Source: Burkholderia sp. (GTDB taxonomy: Bacteria; Pseudomonadota; Gammaproteobacteria; Burkholderiales; Burkholderiaceae). From it: 37,293 bases of DNA. Shown here piece after piece: positions 36,104 to 37,293 of this stretch. The notes under the pieces are model-generated. The model made no database searches, was not told where the DNA came from, and was given only the letters and a program-made list of their open reading frames with translations. The position numbers and the translations under genes are program-made. Every line of letters begins with the position of its first letter. The first letter of the stretch is position 1. The stretch lies in the NCBI GenBank assembly GCA_030151225.1, contig JASLEG010000208.1:1-37293 (forward strand), given 5' to 3'.

Positions 36104-37293
36104 ATGTCGAATGCAATACGGCGCCGGCCCGACGCCCGGTTGATCATGCTGCTCGGCGCGCTGGCCGCGTGCGGCCCGATCGGCACGGACATGTATCTGC
36201 CGAGCATGCCGTCGGTGGCCGAGAGCCTCGGCACCAGCGCCGCGGCGGTGCAGTGGACGCTCACCAGCTTCATCGCGGGTTTCTCGATCGGCATGCTGCT
36301 GTACGGGCCGCTGTCCGATTCGCTGGGCCGCCGCCCGGTGCTGCTCGGCGGCATCGTGCTGTTCACGGTGGCCGGCGCGGGCTGCTTCGTGGCCCCGTCG
36401 ATCCACGCGCTGATCGTGCTGCGCTTCGTGCAGGCGCTCGGTGCGGGGGCGGCCTCGGTGCTCTCGCGGGCGATCGCGCGCGACGCGCACGAGCCCACCG
36501 ACGCGGCCAAGGTGCTGTCGATGGTCGCGATCGTCACCTCGGTGGGGCCGCTGCTCGCGCCGCTGATCGGCGGCCAGATCCTGCGCTTCGCGGGCTGGCG
36601 CACGATCTTCGTGGTGCTGACGCTGTTCGGCGTCGGCTGCACGATCGCGGCCTTCCTGAAGGTGCCCGAGACCTGGCCGAAGGAGAAGCGCAAATCCTCG
36701 GCGATCCTCAGCTCGTTCGCCTCCTACGGCCACATCCTGGCCGACCCGATCGCCTGGGGCTACATGCTGTGCGGCGGCATGGCCTTCGCGTCGCTGCTCA
36801 CGTACATCACGGCCACGCCCTTCGTCTACATCGAATACTTCCACGTGTCGGCCCAGCATTACGGCCTGCTGTTCGGCATGAACATCCTCGGCGTGATGAT
36901 CGGCAACTTCATCAACACGCGGCTGGTGGCGCGGGTCGGCTCGATGCGGTTGATCGCGGCGGCCTCGATGGTCAGCGCCGTGGCCTCGCTGTGCGTGGCC
37001 TTCTTCGCGCTGACCGGCATCGGCGGGCTCTGGTCGATCGTGGCGGGGCTGTTCTTCGTGGTGGGCGTGATCGGGCTGCTGTCGGCCAACTGCTCGACCG
37101 ACCTGATGCTGCGCTACCCGCACAACGCGGGCGCGGCCGCGGCGCTGTTCGGCGCGATGCAGCTCGGGCTCGGCGCGGTGGCGAGCGCGGTGGTGGGACT
37201 GATGGCCGACGGCACGCCGTTCGGCATGGGCGTGACGATCGCGATCACCGGCGCGCTGTGCTTCGTCGGCCGGCGGCTGGTGCTGCGCTGGCA
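36104..37293 (+). CDS. Bcr/CflA-family multidrug efflux transporter (3' end outside the window)
   Basis: The first 396 codons of a 12-helix MFS drug:proton antiporter. It starts MSNAIRRRPDARLIMLLGAL; CGPIGTDMYLPSMPSVAESLG is the Bcr/CflA helix-1 signature, GPLSDSLGRRPVLLGG is the loop 2-3 motif A, and LRFVQALGAGAASVLSRAIARD is the helix-4 drug-transporter motif. Members export chloramphenicol, bicyclomycin or sulfathiazole; the substrate here is unknown. Only a few residues seem to be missing. Confidence 0.92.
   Translation, partial: MSNAIRRRPDARLIMLLGALAACGPIGTDMYLPSMPSVAESLGTSAAAVQWTLTSFIAGFSIGMLLYGPLSDSLGRRPVLLGGIVLFTVAGAGCFVAPSIHALIVLRFVQALGAGAASVLSRAIARDAHEPTDAAKVLSMVAIVTSVGPLLAPLIGGQILRFAGWRTIFVVLTLFGVGCTIAAFLKVPETWPKEKRKSSAILSSFASYGHILADPIAWGYMLCGGMAFASLLTYITATPFVYIEYFHVSAQHYGLLFGMNILGVMIGNFINTRLVARVGSMRLIAAASMVSAVASLCVAFFALTGIGGLWSIVAGLFFVVGVIGLLSANCSTDLMLRYPHNAGAAAALFGAMQLGLGAVASAVVGLMADGTPFGMGVTIAITGALCFVGRRLVLRW

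Overview
The window is GC-rich and gene-dense. Its gene content and protein sequences point to a Burkholderia chromosome; the level of species (perhaps a plant-associated member) is only a guess. No rRNA, tRNA, CRISPR array, integrase or insertion sequence was seen.

Layout. 1-1162 (minus) is the 5' part of ubiD. 1163-1749 holds a divergent regulatory region with a strong sigma70-type promoter inside a perfect dyad, a short structured transcription unit ending in two intrinsic terminators, and then a membrane-anchored lytic transglycosylase. 3004-6400 (minus) is a housekeeping block read right to left: ribBA (its GTP cyclohydrolase II half has lost the zinc cysteines), ribH, nusB and an aminotransferase. 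32183-35266 (minus) is a second housekeeping block, hemL-ribD-ribE, which would read straight into ribBA if the DNA between were removed. So a 25.8-kb stretch of accessory genes (6401-32182) lies between the two halves of the riboflavin genes.

The accessory stretch has several modules. (a) 6558-11402: a LysE-type exporter, an orphan tatA, a Tat-signal bicupin resembling manganese oxalate decarboxylase, an NRAMP manganese transporter and a LysR regulator; this reads as one oxalate/Mn unit. (b) 11682-12953: an exported transglycosylase fused to a VirB9/CagX-like domain, followed by a lipoprotein hydrolase. (c) 14296-16671: a fluoride-resistance locus with two fluoride riboswitches, one before a CLC-F antiporter gene (frameshifted here) and one before crcB, with an unknown small membrane protein gene between them. 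(d) 16774-19218: divergent D-amino-acid dehydrogenase and ornithine cyclodeaminase/pyrroline-2-carboxylate reductase genes. (e) 19302-22848: a gene remnant, a LysR regulator and two exported hydrolases. (f) 22872-24957: a damaged gene in which a phosphatidylinositol-phospholipase-C-like domain is joined to a hybrid histidine kinase. (g) 25080-32155: a D-mannonate/D-fructuronate catabolic cluster (UxuB-like reductase, mannonate dehydratase ManD, sugar-acid dehydrogenase, hexuronate MFS transporter, GntR regulator) ending in a broken KDG kinase gene.

All apparent frameshifts and lost start codons fall inside the accessory stretch; none was seen in the flanking housekeeping genes. The right end carries a small PUA/EVE-like protein gene and the start of a Bcr/CflA drug exporter that runs off the window.
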